Shown here piece by piece: positions 54,725 through 62,831 of a stretch of DNA of 64,000 nt. The stretch's first letter is position 1; each line of letters starts with the position of its first letter. The translations under genes were made by a program, and so were the position numbers. Source of the stretch: Flammeovirgaceae bacterium (GTDB taxonomy: Bacteria > Bacteroidota > Bacteroidia > Cytophagales > Cyclobacteriaceae); contig JABMNK010000133.1 of assembly GCA_013204595.1 (NCBI GenBank), positions 62,001 through 126,000 of the forward strand, read 5' to 3'. The notes below the pieces were generated by a model. That model was not told the origin of the DNA. It made no database searches and saw only the letters and a list, made by a program, of their open reading frames with translations.

Positions 54725-57700
54725 TTCACGATTAAGATACCGTTCATTATGCGCCAATGACCTGGGAAGGTACAGACAAAAGGATAAGCTCCAGGGCGAC
54801 TGGGCGCTTTAAAGGTCAGTCTAACCCGATCATTGGGATTGAGTATGCGGGTTGCAAAAAGCACTTCTGTAATTTTGGGCACATAATTTTTTTCGGCGGC
54901 ATCTGGTGCGCTCATGAGGGCATCAGCAGCTTGCCCCACTACTTCCAATTTCCCGGGCGCAACGATAAGTAAATTGTGTTGCATAAAATCGGGATTTTCA
55001 AATAGAATACTGACTATTTTCCCTGCCGCTACCATTAAAGTATCTTGATTGAACTGCATTTTGAGTGGAATCGTTTTGAGCGTAAATTCAAAATCTGGCA
55101 CCAAAATTGTCGAACTATTGTCTGGTTCCTTGAATTCCGCCACTACATCTACCAATTCTTGACCAATCGGACCAAAGGGGATCGTGGAGGTAATGGGTGA
55201 CCATCCTATTGGATCCATCCCTAAACGAATACCACTGGTAAAAACGGAAGAAAATAAGCCAGGGGTTCGAACCGTAAGCACGGTGGAGCCATCTATTTTT
55301 AGCGTAGCCAGACCATTTTTCTGGAAAGTGAATTCAAATCCAAACCAATTAGAAGGTTTAAAAACAGCATGGCCTTGGTAGCTTTTTCCTTGTTGATTGA
55401 CCACAATGCGCCAATGATCTCGGTCCCTATACAAACCGTACCCGTTATTTTTGTCGCCATGCGCGATGAGCCTATTGGATCCTAATTCATCCGGTTTAGG
55501 GACCCAAATCCGACCGGTGATCTGAATTTCTTTTCCCATGATATCGGTCACATTAGCATCATATCCGTCTTTAGCTAAGGGCACAATTTGAGCGTTGAAA
55601 TTGGATTTTATTCTATGGGATAGGCCTTCTTTCGAATCGGTAGATGAAAGCTGATCCATGTTATAGGCTGTCAAATAGCCTTCTTGATGAATGAATGCCG
55701 ATGCTTGAAGTGCTTTTGAGAGCCATAAATCTTTAGCCACGTCGTCTAATTTACTTGACAAATAGATGATTTTCCCCATTTCAAGTGAATTTGGAAGCTC
55801 GATTGATTTGATAAAGGCGGCAAGTCGGGTATTCAGATCTGGATCATAAAATAGGCCAAGACCGATCAACTGATCAAGGGTTTCCTCGGTATTAGGCAAA
55901 GCTTGAAGTGACGCTTTTCGGACACCGGAATTTTCGTTTTTCAATGCCTTGTACAAGACATCCAATACTTTTGGGTCAGACAGTTTGTTCAAACCATTAA
56001 GGGTCCAAATGGCGTGTACGGCAGGAGCGTTGATATTGATCTCATCGGGTTTTGAGGTAGTGATCAGGTTCAAGAGGTCGTCTGTCAATTGATCATAATG
56101 ATTCTCAATGATGAGTCGTTGCGCATGTAACCGCCAAAATAAATTAGGGCTTTTGAGTCCAGCTAATAATGACGTTGGATCTTTGGGATCGAGCGCCGCA
56201 TGTTCCTCCGGTGCATTTAAATAGATGAGTCTATAAATCCTACCATGTGTCTTGTCTCTTAGCGGATTGACGTGCGCATTGCCTTTGCCATTTTCAAACC
56301 CTTTGGGAGTAGGGTTGTGCTGAACGATAAAATTGTACCAATCAAGGATCCACACATTTCCATCAGGACCTACGGTGCCTTGTATCGGCGCTATCCATTC
56401 GTCCGAACCAGCCAGCAGGTTCCATCCGTCTTTTTCCATAAATCCTGATCCATAGGGTTCAAAGAGGGCCTTGTGTAGCAAATGTCCAGTGGGCTCGGCT
56501 ATAAAGGCTATTTTGTTCCAATATTCCTTGGGATAAGAACGAGCTGTATAAAAACTATGCCCAGCAGCAGCAGTAAATCCACCAAAAACATCTACTTGTC
56601 GATAGTTTTTAGTGATAGGATGCATAAAATAATGCCCATCGAGTTTGGAGGCAACGTCTTTGCTGAATCCCATTACCCGACGCATGACTTTCTGAGGAAC
56701 ATTAACAAACGCCGTATGGGTGTTGTTGGCGGTAGAGACAAAGAGATCATTGTTTTCATTAAAGCCCAAGCCCCAAGTATTATTGGTAGTCATGGTATGG
56801 ACGGTCAATTGTTGATAATCTGTCGTCAAATTATAAACGGCTTGATCGAAGTGGTGCGTTTCTGAACCAATACTGCCGTCAAATCCTGAATAGCCCACCG
56901 TGCCCCAAATTTTATTATCGAATCCATAGGTAAGATTGGATGGACCCGCGTGGGTATCCGATATGCCCCAGCCGATATTAATGATCGTTCGTACATCTGC
57001 AATATCGTCGCCATCTGAATCCGCCAAAAACAAGAAATGAGGCGCCTGTGCCACCACAATGCCGCCGTTGACAAAAACAAAGCTGGTAGGGATGTTGAGA
57101 TGGTCGGCAAAAACCGTCATTTTATCTGCCTTTCCATCTCCATCAGTATCTTCCAAAATTTTAATTTTGTCATCTCCAATGCCGTCTTCTTCTCGGACTT
57201 CATTGGGATAGTCGACCGTTTCAATCACCCAAAGGCGACCTTTATAATCCCAATCCATATGTATCGGGTTGACGATCATCGGCTCGTGAGCAAAAAGGGC
57301 CAATTTAAAACCCGGAGGTACCTGTATGTGAGACATGGATGCCTCAGGTGTCAATGGGTCTTGTAATTGAGGAGCAGGATCTTTCTTTTCGTAATTGGGG
57401 ATCACGGCCTCTGTATAGGTCAATGGTGCTACAGGAAGGTTTTTGGCTAAGTTTTTGGCTTTTTCACCGACGGACCAAAAAATACCATTTTCGACAAGTT
57501 GCAGGAATTCGGCCTGCTCCCAGGTGCGCTGGTCATGGCCATATGCGGTATAAAACACACGTCCTTCACCCTCATTTCTGATCCAAGTCCAAGGTTCGTT
57601 TCGTTCTCCTTCTTTTCGGATCATCAATAGGGTCAGGTCATCGCCTAAGTTTTTGTGTACATACGTTTCATCGGTGGTTTCAAAGGGTGAAAGACCTTTC

Positions 57701-58161
57701 ATAATTACATGACTGGTATCTGAATAGTGAGCGGTAAATTGTTCAAATCCATGGCTATCAAATTGTCCTCCGATGGCCTTAAGGTATGCGGGTGCATTAC
57801 GAAAGCAGTGCGAGGCAGCATGTAAGGCAATCAAGCCTTTTCCGTTGCGAACAAATCCTAGTAAGGCGGATTCTTGAGAAGGTGCAATCGAATCATGATT
57901 GGCATAAATGATTAATCCATCAAATAGGGTTAGGTATTCCTTATTTAAATCCCCTAAATCTTCCGTATAGGTGATGTTGATGGCGGCTTTGGCTACGTGA
58001 GTAGCCAATAAGGGCATATAAGCAGCAGAATTGTGGTGCTCTGAAGCGTGACCTAAAAATAAAATCTCCAAGCGACGGGGTTGATCATAAGAGCTGCAGC
58101 TCATGATAACCAAAAGAAACATCAGGGTAATGCTTCCGTTATAAGAAATAATTTTTTTCAT
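54721..58161 (-). CDS. Multidomain redox lipoprotein: ThuA / PVC-type propeller / HEAT / LamG / azurin-like cupredoxin
   Basis: 1146 aa lipoprotein (lipobox near IMSC, residue 22). Order: ThuA-like domain (about 30-250; EILFLGHASEHHNSAAYMP, LIALHAASHCF); a PVC-type dehydrogenase beta-propeller (about 290-640; GRLWVIETVDYP, DTDGDGKADK); HEAT-like repeats (about 660-800); a LamG-like beta-sandwich (about 860-1000); and a C-terminal cupredoxin (about 1035-1146) with the azurin set of copper ligands: His in MQHN near 1058, then Cys, His and Met in the VCTFPGHWRIMNG run near 1130. Most relatives end in a CxxCH cytochrome; this protein has no CxxCH. It probably oxidises a sugar and passes electrons to copper. 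The ThuA and propeller identities are strong; the function is inferred. Confidence 0.82.
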   Translation of the reverse strand: MKKIISYNGSITLMFLLVIMSCSSYDQPRRLEILFLGHASEHHNSAAYMPLLATHVAKAAINITYTEDLGDLNKEYLTLFDGLIIYANHDSIAPSQESALLGFVRNGKGLIALHAASHCFRNAPAYLKAIGGQFDSHGFEQFTAHYSDTSHVIMKGLSPFETTDETYVHKNLGDDLTLLMIRKEGERNEPWTWIRNEGEGRVFYTAYGHDQRTWEQAEFLQLVENGIFWSVGEKAKNLAKNLPVAPLTYTEAVIPNYEKKDPAPQLQDPLTPEASMSHIQVPPGFKLALFAHEPMIVNPIHMDWDYKGRLWVIETVDYPNEVREEDGIGDDKIKILEDTDGDGKADKMTVFADHLNIPTSFVFVNGGIVVAQAPHFLFLADSDGDDIADVRTIINIGWGISDTHAGPSNLTYGFDNKIWGTVGYSGFDGSIGSETHHFDQAVYNLTTDYQQLTVHTMTTNNTWGLGFNENNDLFVSTANNTHTAFVNVPQKVMRRVMGFSKDVASKLDGHYFMHPITKNYRQVDVFGGFTAAAGHSFYTARSYPKEYWNKIAFIAEPTGHLLHKALFEPYGSGFMEKDGWNLLAGSDEWIAPIQGTVGPDGNVWILDWYNFIVQHNPTPKGFENGKGNAHVNPLRDKTHGRIYRLIYLNAPEEHAALDPKDPTSLLAGLKSPNLFWRLHAQRLIIENHYDQLTDDLLNLITTSKPDEININAPAVHAIWTLNGLNKLSDPKVLDVLYKALKNENSGVRKASLQALPNTEETLDQLIGLGLFYDPDLNTRLAAFIKSIELPNSLEMGKIIYLSSKLDDVAKDLWLSKALQASAFIHQEGYLTAYNMDQLSSTDSKEGLSHRIKSNFNAQIVPLAKDGYDANVTDIMGKEIQITGRIWVPKPDELGSNRLIAHGDKNNGYGLYRDRDHWRIVVNQQGKSYQGHAVFKPSNWFGFEFTFQKNGLATLKIDGSTVLTVRTPGLFSSVFTSGIRLGMDPIGWSPITSTIPFGPIGQELVDVVAEFKEPDNSSTILVPDFEFTLKTIPLKMQFNQDTLMVAAGKIVSILFENPDFMQHNLLIVAPGKLEVVGQAADALMSAPDAAEKNYVPKITEVLFATRILNPNDRVRLTFKAPSRPGAYPFVCTFPGHWRIMNGILIVK

Positions 58162-58394
58162 CTAGTGTTGAATTTAATGATAAAAGTTAGCCCAAAAGTC
58201 AATTTAATCCTAGCAATTCCGGAGCGAATGTGGATCGGATCTCAGAAGGCGAACATCAATGGGTCATTTCTATGGGTGCCCAAAGACTTTTTTGAATTTA
58301 AAGAAAGCGGATTGTTCCTGAGGTGATCCCGTTTATAGATTCTTTTTAGTTAATTGGGATCAGTGCGTTAGGTGACGGTGAGTTGCGTAACTCC

Positions 58395-59336
58395 CTAATG
58401 TGGTGCCCCGTCTGGGTTATAAGGGTTCAAATGAGACATCCAGTCCAGCATAAGTTCAGGCCATTTCATTAATTGGGGATCCTTTAGGCCAAGTGCAAAA
58501 CCATGCCCACCTATTGGGTAAATATGCATTTCTACGGACACATGGTGTTCTTTTAAGGCTGAAAAAAACATCAAGCTATTTTCTACAGGCACTGCCTGAT
58601 CATCCGCTGAATGTATCAGAAAAGTAGGAGGTGTGTTGGTCTTTACTTGGAGGTCATTTGAATAATAAAGACTTGATGCTTTGTCGGGATTCATTCCTAA
58701 TAAGGAATTGCGTGAACCCTCGTGCATGAAGGTGGTGCTCATGGAAATGACCGGATAGAGTAGGATCATAAAATCGGGACGGGCACTTAGGGTGTCAATT
58801 ACCTCTTCAATCAGAAATTTCTCTTCAAAATGGGTGCCTACGCTGGAGGCCAAATGGCCACCTGCCGAGAAGCCCATGATGCCAATTTGATTCGGCTGTA
58901 TGTCCCATTGGGCGGCATGGGATCTTACCAGTCTCATAGCCTGCAGCGCGTCCATTAAGGGAGCTTGGTGTGCGTTTTTAAAGGAAATTGCGTCTGGAAG
59001 TCTATATTTCAAAACAATACCTGCAATTCCTTTGGCATTTAACATTTTGGCAATGTCGGTACCTTCCCAATCATAGGCCAGTCCGGTATAACCACCGCCA
59101 GGACAAATCAAGACCGCTTGTCCTGTGGCATTTGCTTTGGTCGGTAGGTAAACCTCAATTGTAGGGTTTTGAACTTTTCGAATCCAGAGAATATCGGTTT
59201 GCTCCTTTATTTCTTTTGCATTGGTTTCGGTCCGATTAGGCACCTTGCTCCACAATTCGAGAATATCGGTTTGTGCGCGAGCAGCCATTAATATGGCCGT
59301 TAACGATAAGAATAAATAAAATCTTGTAGTATTCAT
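58395..59336 (-). CDS. Secreted acetyl-esterase-like alpha/beta hydrolase
   Basis: 313 aa with signal peptide (ending ARAQT). The oxyanion motif LICPGGGYTG near residue 74 and nucleophile in IMGFSAGGHLA near 155 match the esterase/lipase family that includes xylan acetyl esterases; acid Asp in HSADDQAVP near 246 and His in GGHGFALGL near 281. It may remove acetyl groups from glycans. 27 bp downstream of the beta-helix/cytochrome gene, in the same operon. Confidence 0.85.
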   Translation of the reverse strand: MNTTRFYLFLSLTAILMAARAQTDILELWSKVPNRTETNAKEIKEQTDILWIRKVQNPTIEVYLPTKANATGQAVLICPGGGYTGLAYDWEGTDIAKMLNAKGIAGIVLKYRLPDAISFKNAHQAPLMDALQAMRLVRSHAAQWDIQPNQIGIMGFSAGGHLASSVGTHFEEKFLIEEVIDTLSARPDFMILLYPVISMSTTFMHEGSRNSLLGMNPDKASSLYYSNDLQVKTNTPPTFLIHSADDQAVPVENSLMFFSALKEHHVSVEMHIYPIGGHGFALGLKDPQLMKWPELMLDWMSHLNPYNPDGAPH

Positions 59337-59363
59337 TGCAACGGAGGTAAAACGATTTTAAAA

Positions 59364-60851
59364 TTATTTTTCTAATGCCAACATGAATTTCGCCACTTCA
59401 AGAAGGGTTTCTTCATCGATATGACGTTGAGGGGGCATTTCCGGGTAATCGTCGCGCTTTTTAATAGGATTTGCCGCATATTGAGCAATGCCTTCTGGAT
59501 TATTGGCATATAGGATTTGCAGTGTTTTGGTAGCGGGTCCGATCATGCGAATGTCATAGGCGTGGCACCCTGCACAAATCCCGTAGTAGGTAAGCTGACT
59601 ACGCTCTTTGGCAGTGATTTTCCGAGCGATTACGGGTTCATCTAATAAAAATGTCTTGACAGTTCGTGAAGTAGTGATATCGGGTTCCGCATAAGAACCG
59701 ATACCAAAGCTTCGATATTTGCTTCGATTTCTAATGGTACTACCGATACCTCCTCCGACAGCCGCAATATCAGGTCCTAATTCGCTTAACTGCGTCAGCA
59801 TCAAAGCTTTCACTTCGGAAACTGGATCATTTCCATTGGAGTGCATGAAATTATCTAATATTGTCAATCGGTCCGGGTTGGGTTCTACCTCAGGATCTTT
59901 GGATACTTGTGCTCCAAAAGTCAAATCGGTGATGGCAATGCCTGCATTATCATTACCGGAAATGATATTGTTTTCAATAATGACGTCATCTGCTGCCATG
60001 ATCACGATACCGGTACCTCTTGGAATTCCCGACACCATGGATCCTGGGATGCCAAAATTTGGCGTATTATTATGTGCGATGAAGTTGTCTCTGATAATGA
60101 CATCATAAGTGGTTTTGATCGGTAGTCCTGGCGTAATAAAGACGAGAATCCCGCCGGTATTGTCGTGTACATTATTGCCTTCAACCAGTGCGTGTCGTGT
60201 ATTTTCAATTTCGATACCTGCTACATTATCGAATACTTCATTGAACTTGACATCTACATTATCGCACATGCCTACATAAATGGCGGCATCTTCAATTTTT
60301 GATAAGATATTGTATTCGATAAGGCCGTTTTTTCCAAATTCAGGAAAAATACCATAGACGCCCGTATCAACGATCCAATTGTGTCGGATGATAAAGTTGT
60401 TACCTGCTTGCCCCATGATGGCATTTCCTTTGTAATTAATGATTTTGAAGTTTTCAATAGTAATGTTATTACCAGAATAAAGAAAGGCATCATTTAGTTG
60501 CTTTTTGCCATCCAGAATTGGCCATTGGTCTTCGATAATAATGCCTTGTAGCGTGATCCCATCTTTATCAATATATACGGTTTCTTGATAAGTCCCAGGA
60601 AATACACGAATAAGATCGCCAAAGGTTGCCTGGGTCACGGCTTCCTGAATAACCTCCCCGTCCCGCACTTCAAAAATACTACCATTTATAGGATCATAGG
60701 AAACGGGAATTGTACCCGATGTTCCGCCATTTTCATTTTGATAGCTGATCGGAATAGGAATAATGGAGGGTGTGTTAAAGAAGTGTTTACCTAGCCAGAT
60801 CCCTAGCAGAAGGAGCAAGAGCCAGATTGATAATTTTTGTAATTTTTTCAT
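59364..60851 (-). CDS. Right-handed parallel beta-helix protein fused to cytochrome c
   Basis: 495 aa. An N-terminal membrane anchor (about 8-24) is followed by a right-handed beta-helix (about 70-330) with the repeated NNITIENFKI, NNFIIRHNWI, NGLIEYNIL and VIIENNIISGNDNAG strands. Then comes a class I cytochrome c domain with heme motif CAGCH at 426-430 and a likely Met ligand at 472 (PEMPPQ). Helices of this kind occur in pectate lyases and alginate epimerases. The fusion with a heme suggests that the glycan-binding helix delivers substrate to, or receives electrons from, the cluster. An unusual combination. Confidence 0.85.
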   Translation of the reverse strand: MKKLQKLSIWLLLLLLGIWLGKHFFNTPSIIPIPISYQNENGGTSGTIPVSYDPINGSIFEVRDGEVIQEAVTQATFGDLIRVFPGTYQETVYIDKDGITLQGIIIEDQWPILDGKKQLNDAFLYSGNNITIENFKIINYKGNAIMGQAGNNFIIRHNWIVDTGVYGIFPEFGKNGLIEYNILSKIEDAAIYVGMCDNVDVKFNEVFDNVAGIEIENTRHALVEGNNVHDNTGGILVFITPGLPIKTTYDVIIRDNFIAHNNTPNFGIPGSMVSGIPRGTGIVIMAADDVIIENNIISGNDNAGIAITDLTFGAQVSKDPEVEPNPDRLTILDNFMHSNGNDPVSEVKALMLTQLSELGPDIAAVGGGIGSTIRNRSKYRSFGIGSYAEPDITTSRTVKTFLLDEPVIARKITAKERSQLTYYGICAGCHAYDIRMIGPATKTLQILYANNPEGIAQYAANPIKKRDDYPEMPPQRHIDEETLLEVAKFMLALEK

Positions 60852-60863
60852 TTTTAAAAAGGG

Positions 60864-62039
60864 TTAGTCAACAGTTTTCATTACTAGTTGTGAAGGTAGT
60901 GTTTTGGGTATTTGAGGCTTAAAAGTCTCGTCTGTTAATGTTTTAAGGAAATCTACCAAACGATCCATTTCATATTGACTTAGGTTTGGTTCCCATATGT
61001 GCCAATGTAAATATAACTTTTCTGTTTCGGGGACTGCATGCCCCCTTCCTTGCGTATAAAAATGGACTGCTTCTTCCAGATTTTCAAATGTTCCGGAATG
61101 CATGTAGGGAGCTGTACGATCAATATTGCGAAGACTAGGGATTTTAAATCCACCGCGAAGGGTCTTGTCTTTAAAGGGTATTTCGGCGCCAGGATCAAAG
61201 GGCAGGCCTTCTGAATTAGGAGTTCCGATGACCGCTATTTGCTGATTGGTAAACAAGGGCGGCGTGTGGCATTCGGCACAGCGAGCCACAAAAGACCTGA
61301 AAACGTTGAGTCCTTCAATTTCTTTTTGTGTAAGAGCTTCGTGATAGCCATGTGCATATTGATCGTACCGACTGTTTAAAGAAATGAGTGAGGATTCGAA
61401 GGCTGCGATTGCGGTATAAATTTCTTCGATTTGGATTTGACGCGTTCGTTTTTTTGGAAAAGCTTGTTCAAACAACTGCTGATAAGCGGTTATTTTGTTC
61501 AAGGTTTCTATCAAAAGTTCAGGATTGGAGCCCATTTCATCTGGTCCAAATAAGGGGCCTTGCATTTGTTCTTCCAAGGAACGAGCCCTACCATCCCAGA
61601 AAAAAGATTTTAAATAAGCTACATTCCATAGAGAGGGTGCAGATCTCTTCAAAAATGCGCCTTTGAGGCCAATACTTTGGGGTTTCCCATCACTAAATCC
61701 AAAATCTGGATGATGACAAGAACCACAAGAAATGGTACCATCTTTAGACAAAATTGGATCAAAGAATAAATAGCGTCCAAGGTCTATTTGCTGTGGACTG
61801 AAGCCTTCTCGTACAGCAGGAAGCGCAGTTTTTAAACCGCCGACACCCTGATTTTGGAGGGATTCATACATCATATAAAGATTTCTTGATTGGCAAGTGT
61901 TGTCAGCGGTCAGTTCAAAGCCGGGCGGACAGTTGCAGGACAATTCGATGGTGGTTTTTAAAATCGCCTCTTTTGGATGAAAACGCATGAAAATTACCGT
62001 TCCAGTAAAAATCAAAAGGGATGCGAAAAGTAATTTCAT
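60864..62039 (-). CDS. Di-heme cytochrome c peroxidase / MauG family protein
   Basis: 391 aa with signal anchor and two heme motifs: CGSCH at 105-109 (low-potential heme) and CAECH at 254-258. The family residues WNVAYLKSFFWDGRA near 138 and LRNIDRTAPYMHSG are present. Members reduce hydrogen peroxide or, in MauG, modify a protein to make a tryptophan-derived cofactor. A short Cys-rich segment CNCPPGFELTADNTC (35-49) before the first heme looks EGF-like and is unusual. The ATG overlaps the stop of the c4-like gene by 4 nt. Confidence 0.9.
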   Translation of the reverse strand: MKLLFASLLIFTGTVIFMRFHPKEAILKTTIELSCNCPPGFELTADNTCQSRNLYMMYESLQNQGVGGLKTALPAVREGFSPQQIDLGRYLFFDPILSKDGTISCGSCHHPDFGFSDGKPQSIGLKGAFLKRSAPSLWNVAYLKSFFWDGRARSLEEQMQGPLFGPDEMGSNPELLIETLNKITAYQQLFEQAFPKKRTRQIQIEEIYTAIAAFESSLISLNSRYDQYAHGYHEALTQKEIEGLNVFRSFVARCAECHTPPLFTNQQIAVIGTPNSEGLPFDPGAEIPFKDKTLRGGFKIPSLRNIDRTAPYMHSGTFENLEEAVHFYTQGRGHAVPETEKLYLHWHIWEPNLSQYEMDRLVDFLKTLTDETFKPQIPKTLPSQLVMKTVD

Positions 62040-62734
62040 TCGGTCATTTCAACTGAACGAATATAAGCAATGACATCTTTAATTCCTTGATCCTCAGTCA
62101 ATGCAGATGACATCATTTGCATTTGATAGCCATAATTATCATCAGGATGTGATCCCCTGATTTCTAAAGAGAAGTTCCTGTATTGCTCATAAAGATACCA
62201 ATCATTGATCCCAGCGAGTTTAGGCGCATTCAAGGATTGATTTCCAATAGCCTTAGGACCGTGACAAGCGCCGCAAATCATTTGATATTGCTGTTCGCCC
62301 TTTAAAACATCGCCTTCGATAGTTTGGGTTGTGGTTACATTGGGTAAGCTTTTGATATGAGTAATAAGTTCATCTAATTCGGCATCGGTCTTGATTATTT
62401 TAACTGCAGCTGCCATTTGGATACCTTTTGCGTTTTTTTCATTGGTGCCGCGAATACCATTACGAAAATTGTTCAGCTGCCTCTTTAGATACCAAGCATC
62501 TTGATTGGACAAGGCGGGTGCCCCCAATGATGCATTTCCTTCCCCTAACGTCCCATGACAGGCGGTACAAGTTGTAAATAAATCCTTTATTTGACTGGGG
62601 GTAACATTTAGGGTCGCAGTCAACACAGTCGCGACAGAACTAGTTGCGTCTTGACTCACAGGATTATGGCAACTGATGAGTGTATAGCAGACGCATATCC
62701 AGAGGTAGGTGTGTATTTTATTCTTTTTTTTCAA
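62036..62734 (-). CDS. Di-heme cytochrome c4-like lipoprotein
   Basis: 232 aa from the TTG at 62734, which gives a lipoprotein signal (residues 3-22, TLISC); an alternative TTG at 62761 adds nine residues. Two class I cytochrome domains each contain a CxxCH: CTACH near residue 57 and CGACH near 160. The pseudo-repeat with DAWYLKRQLNNFRNGIRG and DWYLYEQYRNFSLEIRG is the c4 pattern. It is the first gene of the operon and probably the electron carrier that accepts electrons from the cluster's oxidising proteins. Confidence 0.85.
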   Translation of the reverse strand: MKKKNKIHTYLWICVCYTLISCHNPVSQDATSSVATVLTATLNVTPSQIKDLFTTCTACHGTLGEGNASLGAPALSNQDAWYLKRQLNNFRNGIRGTNEKNAKGIQMAAAVKIIKTDAELDELITHIKSLPNVTTTQTIEGDVLKGEQQYQMICGACHGPKAIGNQSLNAPKLAGINDWYLYEQYRNFSLEIRGSHPDDNYGYQMQMMSSALTEDQGIKDVIAYIRSVEMTE

Positions 62735-62831
62735 GCGATCATAAATTTGTATTACTACCAAAAATAGGGATAATCTTCGATTTATGTATTGCGATTTTTA
62801 TTGAGGACGGTCCACGACGCCGCAATTTTCT

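Noticed and set aside
56482-56865. Plus-strand frame opposite the ThuA/propeller gene, 127 codons
   Set aside because: It is antisense to a well-supported multidomain gene and has no recognisable family; a shadow frame.
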